From: Lentisphaerota bacterium
GTDB lineage: Bacteria; Verrucomicrobiota; Kiritimatiellia; RFP12; UBA1067
Direction: 5' to 3'
Assembly: GCA_015061765.1 (NCBI GenBank)
Contig: SUVZ01000189.1
Span: 1-7,156 of the forward strand
Length of the DNA stretch: 7,156 bases
Of this stretch, positions 1 to 5,214 are shown in pieces. The notes below the pieces were generated by a model that ran no database searches, had not been told where the DNA came from, and was given only the letters and a program-made list of their open reading frames with translations. The position numbers and the translations under genes are program-made. The number at the start of each line of letters is the position of its first letter. Within the stretch, counting starts at the first letter, position 1.

Positions 1-216
1 TGTTTCAGCGGATTGAGACAGTGGAGAAAAGGCAGATTGCCACGGATGCTAAAGTGGATTCCATTCTTGAGCGCCTTGACGCGACAGAAACTCCGTTGCG
101 GGGCGTGTTTTACGACGGGCAGTTGTGGGATGCGAAGTCGCTGTTGATCAAGTTCATCCGGCAGGCGAAGAAGGAACTGATCGTGATCGACGCCTATCCC
201 GGCGTAGCGACGGGGG

Positions 217-245
217 AATGTTGCCAGTGTGAAAATGTTGCCAGT
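217..245 (+). repeat. Two direct copies of AATGTTGCCAGT at the ORF6N break point
   Basis: AATGTTGCCAGT occurs at 217-228 and again at 234-245, a 17-base period. The pair sits exactly where similarity to the ORF6N family ends and just upstream of the nuclease gene. It may mark the edge of the inserted DNA. Confidence 0.6.
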
Positions 246-266
246 AGCCAATTTCAATTTCCAATT

Positions 267-273
267 GAGGAGG
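267..273 (+). promoter_or_regulatory. Ribosome binding site of the DUF1016 nuclease gene
   Basis: GAGGAGG lies 4 bases before the ATG at 278. The spacing is short but better than for the next in-frame ATG at 290 (16 bases), so 278 is the preferred start. The site lies inside the tail of the broken ORF6N frame, so translation may be coupled to it. Confidence 0.6.
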
Positions 274-277
274 CGGC

Positions 278-1438
278 ATGAGGCAAGCAATGCAAAAAAG
301 CTATTCGGGCGACGAATTCGGGGTGGTGCTGGAAATAATCAGAAATCATCGCGCAAACGCGCTTGTCTCTGTCAATGTCGAGCACATGCTGACGAATTGG
401 GAAATCGGCGGATACTTATCCGCAAAGATAAAACACGAAGGCTGGGGCAAGTCAACCATCGACAACCTTGTCGACTACATACACACCCGTGCGCCAAGTG
501 AGCGGGGATATGGAAGAAGCAATCTCTATAGCATGGTCGCGGTTTACGATGAGTTCACGTCTCCAGATTTTACCGCGCTTGTTGCACGATATGGGAACCG
601 AATTGTCCAGCCGCTGGCTGGACAATTTGAGGGGAAAGTTATCCAGCCGGTGACTGGACAAATTGCTGATCTGCCAGATTTGCAACCGCGGGCTGCACAA
701 ATCATCCCAATGCCCGATGTTCTCGCATTGACAACATTCACCAACATTGTGGAAATACTGAACCGCACTCGAACTGCCCATGAACGTTTGTTCTACATAG
801 TTTATGCGTTCAGGGAACGATTGAAGAAAATGGAGTTGCGACGTTGCCTTGTCAACGACACGTATTCTTCGCTCCTTGGCGGCGACAAAAAGAACTTTTC
901 AAAGGCGCTTGTCGCCTCGTATCCCGACTCCCCCGTCCTGTTTAGGGATAGCGCCTTTGTCGATTTTCTGAATTTGCCGGAGAAACACTCCGAAAAGCGG
1001 CTTCGCAGGGGTATAGTTTCCAACATGAAAGACTTCATATTGTCGATCGGCAAGGATTTTTTGTTTGTCGGTGAGGAGTTCCCCGTAAAGGTTGGGGGGA
1101 CGGAATTCAATATCGATCTTCTGTTTTTCCACAGGCGACTACAGTGCCTCGTTGCATTCGAGCTTAAGGCCCGCAACTTCAAGCCGTCGGACATGGGGCA
1201 GCTGGAGTTTTATCTTGAGGCATTGGACAGGGATGTAAAAATGGCAAACGAAAATCCATCGGTAGGCGTACTGTTGTGCAAGAATGCCGATCGCAGCGTT
1301 GTGGAGTATGCGCTTTCGCGGTCAATGAGCCCCGCGATGGTGGCGGAGTACAAGCGGTTGATGATTCCAAAGGACGTTTTGCAGGAGACATATGATCGCT
1401 ACATCGGAATGGGAGAATCGAAAGGCGGCGTGAAATGA
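278..1438 (+). CDS. DUF1016/YhcG-type PDDEXK nuclease
   Basis: This 386-residue protein has the two-part layout of the DUF1016 family. A helical N-terminal domain (about residues 10-105) carries the typical NWEIGGYLSAKI segment (40-51) and GYGRSNLYSM (77-86). A linker of about 40 residues holds a 12-residue repeat. The C-terminal nuclease domain (about 145-375) includes FVGEEF (263-268), the active-site Asp280 in FNIDLLFFH, and Glu295/Lys297 in AFELKA, followed by the family's MGQLEFYLEALD (306-317) and PSVGVLLCK (327-335). The D...ExK triad of PDDEXK nucleases is therefore intact. Family members are found beside restriction systems and in accessory islands; their substrate is not established, and DNA cleavage is inferred from the fold. 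The gene sits inside the remains of an ORF6N gene and probably arrived by insertion. It has no visible promoter of its own and starts by ATGA overlap with the upstream frame. Confidence 0.9.
   Translation: MRQAMQKSYSGDEFGVVLEIIRNHRANALVSVNVEHMLTNWEIGGYLSAKIKHEGWGKSTIDNLVDYIHTRAPSERGYGRSNLYSMVAVYDEFTSPDFTALVARYGNRIVQPLAGQFEGKVIQPVTGQIADLPDLQPRAAQIIPMPDVLALTTFTNIVEILNRTRTAHERLFYIVYAFRERLKKMELRRCLVNDTYSSLLGGDKKNFSKALVASYPDSPVLFRDSAFVDFLNLPEKHSEKRLRRGIVSNMKDFILSIGKDFLFVGEEFPVKVGGTEFNIDLLFFHRRLQCLVAFELKARNFKPSDMGQLEFYLEALDRDVKMANENPSVGVLLCKNADRSVVEYALSRSMSPAMVAEYKRLMIPKDVLQETYDRYIGMGESKGGVK
601..665 (+). repeat. 36-bp in-frame tandem repeat containing a 12-bp perfect inverted repeat
   Basis: Two copies, at about 601-629 and 637-665, match at 24 of 29 bases with a period of 36 bases (12 codons). 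They encode IVQPLAGQF and VIQPVTGQI in the linker of the nuclease. The first copy is also a perfect palindrome: AATTGTCCAGCC (601-612), a 3-base loop GCT, and GGCTGGACAATT (616-627). The second copy keeps only a weak 5-bp pairing. Confidence 0.8.
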
Positions 1439-1550
1439 ATTCTATCGCAGTGGACGCGGCCGCCTCACCTTCGCCGCAGCGAAGATGGGTTCTGAAGTCA
1501 TTCCCGGACTGCTCGATTCAATCCGCAAGGCGACATTGGCGCGTCACTGA
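1437..1550 (+). pseudogene. Unidentified coding remnant after the nuclease gene
   Basis: A GC-rich frame with no start of its own reads EFYRSGRGRLTFAAAKMG, then SEVIPGLLDSIRKATLARH, then stop (1548-1550). The sequence looks protein-like (regular alternation of apolar and charged residues), and may be the C-terminal scrap of another gene carried with the nuclease insert. I do not recognise the family. It overlaps the start of the ORF6N 3' remnant in another frame, so the true junction is probably near 1530. A shorter ORF beginning at ATG 1435 (overlapping the nuclease stop) also exists, but its arginine- and serine-rich translation looks like a frame shadow. Confidence 0.35.
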
Positions 1551-1654
1551 AAGATTTGGGCAAAAAGTGCTTCGGCTTCACCAAGATGGACGCGGGCGAG
1601 ATTGAGCGGATCAAAAAGGTGACGTTTGAGGGAATATTTAATCACAAATCATGA
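1535..1654 (+). pseudogene. ORF6N-family protein, C-terminal end, 3' side of the disrupted gene
   Basis: The frame reads IGASLKDLGKKCFGFTKMDA, then GEIERIKKVTFEGIFNHKS and TGA at 1652-1654. IGASLKDLGKK followed by F-x-F-x-KM is a hallmark of the extreme C-terminus of ORF6N-family proteins, where it follows an HDRF motif. No start codon or ribosome site precedes it. Together with the truncated ORF6N frame at the left edge it flanks the nuclease gene. The two pieces are in different frames, and about 75 residues of the middle are missing, so this is replacement, not a clean insertion. The tail after TKMD may be natural or drifted. Confidence 0.7.
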
Positions 1655-1677
1655 AATATGCAGAATATACGAAAATA

Positions 1678-1686
1678 TGGTATAAT
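1678..1686 (+). promoter_or_regulatory. Extended -10 promoter of the nurA-herA operon
   Basis: TGGTATAAT is a perfect extended -10 element (TGnTATAAT), with TATAAT at 1681-1686, in an AT-rich stretch (about 1631-1700) between GC-richer genes. No good TTGACA-like -35 box is found at 16-18 bases; extended -10 promoters often do without one. Transcription would start near 1692-1694 and read through the leader ORF into the five-gene operon. It lies just after the ORF6N remnant and before a rhuM-like start, so it was probably the rhuM promoter. Confidence 0.65.
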
Positions 1687-1740
1687 ATCGCCATAAAATC
1701 AGTGTGATATGCGTGTGAGTGAAAACCAGATTGTCATCTG

Positions 1741-1766
1741 TCAGCCGAACGAGACCGTTCGGCTGA
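1741..1766. repeat. Perfect 11-bp inverted repeat in the operon leader
   Basis: TCAGCCGAACG (1741-1751), a 4-base loop AGAC, and CGTTCGGCTGA (1756-1766) pair perfectly. It lies about 50 bases after the expected transcription start and about 76 bases before the nuclease ATG. No run of T follows, so it is not an intrinsic terminator. It could be an RNA hairpin in the leader or an operator. It also encodes part of the RhuM-like segment (QPNETVRL), so it may predate the operon. Confidence 0.75.
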
Positions 1767-1828
1767 TTGTGTGCATTCCGAACAAGACCGTATTCATGTC
1801 GATAGTGCAACAACTTATGGCAGAGGTA

Positions 1829-1832
1829 GAGG
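1829..1832 (+). promoter_or_regulatory. Ribosome binding site of the NurA-like gene
   Basis: GAGG ends 10 bases before ATG 1843, with a second GAGG at 1823-1826. The upstream in-frame GTG at 1771 has no such site and follows directly on the hairpin, which favours 1843 as the start. Confidence 0.5.
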
Positions 1833-1842
1833 TATATTGAAT

Positions 1843-2988
1843 ATGGGAGGCGTAACACAAGCTCTTGAGAGAATAACTGGGCGACATTGTTTTGAAACCT
1901 ATCGCCGGTGTCTTGACAAGGAAAGGCAGTCTCTCCTTGAATATGACTATTGCGACCAAGAGTTCATGGCGCAACAGGGAGAATCGATCCGTTATGAAGG
2001 GGCGCGTGACATTTCGTCAATAGCGGCTGACTGGTTAGGGCACGATCCGGCATTTAAGTTGTTCTTGGATGGCTCGCGAAGGACATATAAAATTGTAGAT
2101 ATGCCGATTGGGTCACAGGTCTTTCCAATCTTGGCTGGGCAGGTTGGTGTGGGCGTATGTAAACGGGAGTCTCGACGGGTCGCTCCATGCGAACTCATGT
2201 TTGATATCGTCTTGGCAGTCCCAGACAAGATCAATCCTGATGGTGGGGGCTCACGGCAGAACGCGGCGTATTGCGCGGATCTTCTGACGAAGCTAAACCA
2301 AGAACAAAGCCGTGTACAGATCAATGATGTCATTTTCTATTCGTCGCAGTTGAAAGACCGAGAGAACTTTGAGGACAAGGCCGTCTCCCGTATTCATGAT
2401 TATATGATTACACATGAGAAAGCGATGGTTGATCAGCTTGTTCAAAAGCGGATATTGACTGACCGCTCATGGCTGATTAAGGATGGATCTCTTGAGTACT
2501 CCAAAGTTGCAGACAAGGACGATAAGTTCTCGTTCAATCGAATTCGCAACAACTTTCGACGTGTAGTGGGTGTGTCGAAATCATTCAATCCTGAATTGGC
2601 GAAACTCAAGAGTAACAAGAGCGCGGCTGGGCTTATTGCGCGCTTGCAAGAGAACGAGAGGACGCCGGCGGCCATGTACAAGAGTGAGCGTTTGGGGTTT
2701 TCGGCGTTTGCTGTCTGGTATGTGCGCCTTCGCAAACCTCGGTACGGACGAGGTCCATTCGATGGAATTGTAAAGGTTGAGAAGGTACTTGTTACTGACC
2801 GTGAGAAGGAGTTTGGCTTGGAAAGCTCGGAAGTGGACAATATAAGCGCTTGGTTGCTAAATGAACGCAATCCCGTATGCTATGGGAAGGATAGCCGATG
2901 GGCGAATCATCTCTACCCCGTGTATTTGACGGAAACTTATGTGAAAAGCAAGTATCGTGGTGAGCAGCATTTCATAAATCTGTTTTAG
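1843..2988 (+). CDS. nurA: NurA-like nuclease
   Basis: From ATG 1843 the protein has 381 residues, within the usual NurA range. NurA is a 5'-3' exo/endonuclease that works with the HerA translocase to resect DNA ends. Visible motifs in family order: FLDGSRR (74-80), matching the first catalytic Asp motif; SWLIKDGSLEY (209-219), matching the second Asp motif; GVSKSF (243-248), the conserved Lys motif; WYVRL (292-296); and a C-terminal LYPVYLTETYVKSKY (357-371) resembling the YP...H end of the family, although the usual His seems absent and Glu364 lies nearby. It is first in the operon and its TAG lies next to the ribosome site of the herA-like gene, the standard nurA-herA pairing. The family call rests on motif memory plus the neighbour. 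An in-frame GTG at 1771 would add 24 residues that read like the shadow of the leader ORF. The divergent C-terminal motif leaves catalytic activity likely but not certain. Confidence 0.75.
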   Translation: MGGVTQALERITGRHCFETYRRCLDKERQSLLEYDYCDQEFMAQQGESIRYEGARDISSIAADWLGHDPAFKLFLDGSRRTYKIVDMPIGSQVFPILAGQVGVGVCKRESRRVAPCELMFDIVLAVPDKINPDGGGSRQNAAYCADLLTKLNQEQSRVQINDVIFYSSQLKDRENFEDKAVSRIHDYMITHEKAMVDQLVQKRILTDRSWLIKDGSLEYSKVADKDDKFSFNRIRNNFRRVVGVSKSFNPELAKLKSNKSAAGLIARLQENERTPAAMYKSERLGFSAFAVWYVRLRKPRYGRGPFDGIVKVEKVLVTDREKEFGLESSEVDNISAWLLNERNPVCYGKDSRWANHLYPVYLTETYVKSKYRGEQHFINLF

Positions 2989-2992
2989 GAGG
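2987..2992 (+). promoter_or_regulatory. AGGAGG ribosome binding site of the herA-like gene
   Basis: A consensus AGGAGG overlaps the last two bases of the nurA stop codon (TAG, 2986-2988) and sits 6 bases before ATG 2999. This fixes the herA start and links the two genes. Confidence 0.85.
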
Positions 2993-2998
2993 TTTCTT

Positions 2999-4684
2999 AT
3001 GGCACAAAAGATTATTGGCAAAGTTGCGGCACTCGAAAGCAATCCAAGTACGATTGATCACTTTTATTTCTGGACAGATAAGGACACGCTCCTTAATCCG
3101 TTCGACGTTGTTGTTGTTGAGCATGTCAGGGGTAGCAAAACGTATGGTGTTGTTGAGGAAATATCGCACATTACGGATTCTGAAAGCTTTTTGGGCGAGT
3201 ACTTTTCGAATGACTTCGGTTCCTTGGATGTTGTTCCAAACACTGAGCGTGTTGGCATGAACTTTGTGTTGGCGCGCGTGGTTAAGAACACGCAGAACAT
3301 CTATATTCCGGTACAGAATGGACAGCGGGTGTCGTTGGGAGATCGTGAAGACATAGAGGAGGCGTTGGGTCTTGACGAGGTGAAAAACAAGACGGTCTGC
3401 GGGTATTTGCAGATGTATGAAGGAGTTGACGGTGCCGAGGTGGATTTACCGGTGTATGTGAACTCGGATTTCTTGATAGGTCCAGAAGGGGCGCACCTGA
3501 ACATTTCTGGCATTTCAGGTCTTGCCACAAAGACCTCCTATGCGATGTTCCTTCTGAACGCCTTACAGCAAAAGTATATGGCGGACAAGGAGAAGAAATC
3601 AGTCGCATATATCTTTTTGAATGTCAAAGGACGCGACCTTCTGACGATTGACCAGCCTGGACAACCATTAAGCGATTTTGACAAGGCCATGTACAAAGAC
3701 ATGGGACTGGAGGAGAAACCGTTTCAGAATGTTCGGTATTTTTATCCTTACGGTGGGCGTGATACGATCAAGAGTTATGTTAGGCCTGAAGTGTTCGAGG
3801 CCCAGTGCAAGGCAAAGCGGGCGAAGAAATTCAAATTCTCGTTTAACGAGGACAAAGAGAATCTTGATCTGTTGTTCTCGAATGTAGATGATCCAACCCA
3901 GACAATGGAGTCGATAATCAATTTTATCGTCTCGGAGCAGAAGCCTTTCAATTCGGTGGACACATGGGACGGTATGCTTGAAGCTGTTCAGGAGATGGGT
4001 GAGAAGGGTGGTTCAGCGGCCAGCAAGGAAATATCGGTTATGAGCTGGCGTAAGTTCAAGCGTATTGTGAAGAAGTCAATATCAATTGACAGAATGTTTA
4101 CGGATGAGGTACGCCCAGAGAAGGACGAGGTACGTCTTGAATCCGCCATACGGGGTATCAAGCCTAATGAAGTTTTCGTGGTTGATGTCGCGAAGCAGGA
4201 CGAGAACATGCAGGCGTTTGTCTTTGGCGCGGTTATGCAGGCTGTGACGCGGTTGAAACTTGGTGACTTTGATGAGGACATGACGGCGGAGGAACGCAAG
4301 CAGGTGCCGGACAGGATTGTGTTGTTTGTTGATGAGCTTAATAAGTATGCTGCGTCCGATGCGCCGAAGTCGTCGCCTATCCTGCGTCTGCTTCTCGATA
4401 TTGCTGAGCGTGGCCGATCTTTGGGTATTGTCCTGTTCTCGGCTGAACAGTTCAAGAGTTCGATCCATAAGCGTGTTTCTGGCAATTGCTCGACTCACGC
4501 ATACGGGCGGACGAACAGCGTCGAGGTTTCGGATAAGACCTATTCGTTCGTGCCGAACACGTACAAGAACATGATGACACGCCTTAAACAGGGGCATTAC
4601 ATCATTCAAAATCCTGTGTTCCATTCATTGCTAAAAGTACGTTTCCCAATGCCACTCTACAAGCAAGACAAGGGGGATAACTGA
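2999..4684 (+). CDS. herA: HerA-like hexameric DNA-translocase ATPase
   Basis: This 561-residue protein has the HerA/FtsK-superfamily layout. An N-terminal beta-rich HAS-barrel (about 4-100) begins IGKVAALESNP and includes FDVVVVEH and TYGVVEEISHI. The P-loop at 171-180 is GISGLATKTS, a variant Walker A in which the Gly before the catalytic Lys is Thr. A helical insert (about 220-380) follows, then Walker B at 440-446 (IVLFVDE), and the HerA signature ERGRSLGIVLFSAEQF (470-485) with the expected Arg and Gln residues. HerA rings pump duplex DNA toward a bound nuclease such as NurA, encoded just upstream with an 8-base gap between stop and start-proximal ATG. HerA homologues also act in defence, as with Sir2-HerA, DUF4297-HerA and DndH/DptH of the Dnd system. 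Its stop overlaps the next start by one base (TGATG). The length is slightly above the archaeal HerA norm of about 500, owing to the charged mid-domain insert. Confidence 0.9.
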   Translation: MAQKIIGKVAALESNPSTIDHFYFWTDKDTLLNPFDVVVVEHVRGSKTYGVVEEISHITDSESFLGEYFSNDFGSLDVVPNTERVGMNFVLARVVKNTQNIYIPVQNGQRVSLGDREDIEEALGLDEVKNKTVCGYLQMYEGVDGAEVDLPVYVNSDFLIGPEGAHLNISGISGLATKTSYAMFLLNALQQKYMADKEKKSVAYIFLNVKGRDLLTIDQPGQPLSDFDKAMYKDMGLEEKPFQNVRYFYPYGGRDTIKSYVRPEVFEAQCKAKRAKKFKFSFNEDKENLDLLFSNVDDPTQTMESIINFIVSEQKPFNSVDTWDGMLEAVQEMGEKGGSAASKEISVMSWRKFKRIVKKSISIDRMFTDEVRPEKDEVRLESAIRGIKPNEVFVVDVAKQDENMQAFVFGAVMQAVTRLKLGDFDEDMTAEERKQVPDRIVLFVDELNKYAASDAPKSSPILRLLLDIAERGRSLGIVLFSAEQFKSSIHKRVSGNCSTHAYGRTNSVEVSDKTYSFVPNTYKNMMTRLKQGHYIIQNPVFHSLLKVRFPMPLYKQDKGDN

Positions 4685-5214
4685 TGTCTGGTATTCACGC
4701 GATGGCGCATGCCAATAAAAATGGTTTTACGTCGCTGTATGCATACTTGGTGGAGTCATGGCACATTGGCAAAGGGAAAGTCAATTTGTGGTCATATTTG
4801 TTCGTTGGAATTGTTGGGATTGGCGGATTGGGTATTTGGACGTCAATTTTGCTACAAATTCAAAAATGGCGTATTCCAGAAGCCTTGTTGTCATTGATTA
4901 CCTGTGCAATTCCGATTATCGCTTCTGCATGCCTTGATTTTATCTTTGATCAAGAGAAACGGCGGTTTTTGATCGGATTCTCAATTTCCGTGGCATTCAT
5001 TGTTTTTGTTCTTAACATATTTGCAGCTATTCTTTCAAATAGAGTTACTGGTCTGGCGTATCTATTAGCGATTGTGTCTATGGTTATTGCTTGTGGTATG
5101 TGGTGGATTGCAAATGCTCGTAACCGAAAGCTCGATAATGGTTGTAATTATTTAACCCCAATAGGTTCCGTAGAGGGTGTTGTTGGCGGCTCTGAAGGAG
5201 GGTTCATGCTATGA
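4684..5214 (+). CDS. Four-helix membrane protein of unknown family
   Basis: This 176-residue protein has about 34 polar N-terminal residues and no signal peptide. Four predicted transmembrane helices follow at about 35-57, 67-88, 94-117 and 122-143, then a 33-residue Gly-rich C-tail. The short loops carry charged residues (QKWR 60-63, DQEKRR 89-94, NARNRK 144-149). The even number of helices puts both ends on the same side; positive residues in the loop 89-94 and after helix 4 suggest a cytoplasmic N- and C-terminus. I recognise no family and no catalytic motif. The start overlaps the herA stop by one base, and its end overlaps the next gene by four, so it is translated with the operon. As the only membrane component it could anchor the HerA-NurA complex or be a membrane-damaging effector; both are inferences. 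It looks somewhat more AT-rich than the two genes before it. Confidence 0.8.
   Translation: MSGIHAMAHANKNGFTSLYAYLVESWHIGKGKVNLWSYLFVGIVGIGGLGIWTSILLQIQKWRIPEALLSLITCAIPIIASACLDFIFDQEKRRFLIGFSISVAFIVFVLNIFAAILSNRVTGLAYLLAIVSMVIACGMWWIANARNRKLDNGCNYLTPIGSVEGVVGGSEGGFML
5195..5201 (+). promoter_or_regulatory. AAGGAGG ribosome binding site of the DGQHR gene
   Basis: A consensus AAGGAGG within the end of the membrane-protein gene lies 9 bases before ATG 5211. It supports that start; the nearer ATG at 5206 is in the membrane-protein frame. Confidence 0.8.

Larger units (their letters stand above)
3..281 (+). pseudogene. ORF6N-family protein, C-terminal part, 5' side of a disrupted gene
   Basis: The frame is open to the left edge, so the true start lies outside the window; the internal GTG at 21 is not a start. 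The translation begins FQRIETVEKRQIATDAKVD, then has a coiled-coil-like stretch (residues ~8-25 in view) and the pattern GVFYDGQLWDAKSLLIKFI followed by KKELIVIDAYPGVAT. From memory this matches the C-terminal half of ORF6N-domain proteins, whose N-terminal DNA-binding domain is KilA-N-like and which are common in phages and accessory islands. Family members normally continue for some 75 more residues into a region with an HDRF motif and IGASLKDLGKK. Here the match stops after VAT (about base 212), and an unrelated tail of 23 residues runs to a TGA that overlaps the next gene's ATG (ATGA, 278-281). The missing C-terminus reappears at 1535-1654. The family call is confident; whether the truncated product is made is unknown. 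Confidence 0.72.
1709..1840 (+). pseudogene. RhuM-family N-terminal remnant, acting as a 43-codon leader ORF
   Basis: From ATG 1709 the frame reads MRVSENQIVICQPNETVRLI and then VCIPNKTVFMSIVQQLMAE, ending at TGA 1838-1840. RhuM-family proteins (accessory/virulence proteins common in islands) start with a very similar pattern: SENQIVIYQP-ETVRL-V, then ENETVWLTQAQMAELF. The match covers the first ~38 residues and then ends, so only the start of a rhuM gene is left. It keeps its promoter (TATAAT at 1681) but has no strong Shine-Dalgarno site. The stop is 2 bases before the ATG of the nuclease gene at 1843, an arrangement that would permit translational coupling. The similarity is from memory of the family and would need a database search. 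Whether the peptide is made, or matters, is unknown. Confidence 0.6.

Noticed and set aside
601..665. CRISPR-like repeats or a transposon end
   Set aside because: There are only two copies, they encode protein in frame, and no cas gene or transposase is present.
1469..1484. Hairpin CTTCGC-CGCA-GCGAAG as a terminator after the nuclease gene
   Set aside because: The stem is only 6 bp and is followed by GATGGG, not a T-run.
1771..1842. GTG at 1771 as start of the NurA-like protein
   Set aside because: No ribosome site precedes it, and the extra 24 residues overlap the RhuM-like frame. ATG 1843 has GAGG at a usable distance and follows directly on the leader stop.
1992..2333. Minus-strand open frames opposite the NurA-like gene (also 2442-2870)
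   Set aside because: They have low-complexity Ser/Arg/Pro-rich translations, no ribosome sites, and lie opposite a motif-bearing gene.
4082..4624. 180-codon open frame on the minus strand inside the HerA-like gene
   Set aside because: It lies wholly opposite a gene with clear HerA motifs, has no ribosome site and gives an Arg/His-rich translation typical of an antisense shadow. The minus-strand frame at 3988-4485 is rejected for the same reason.
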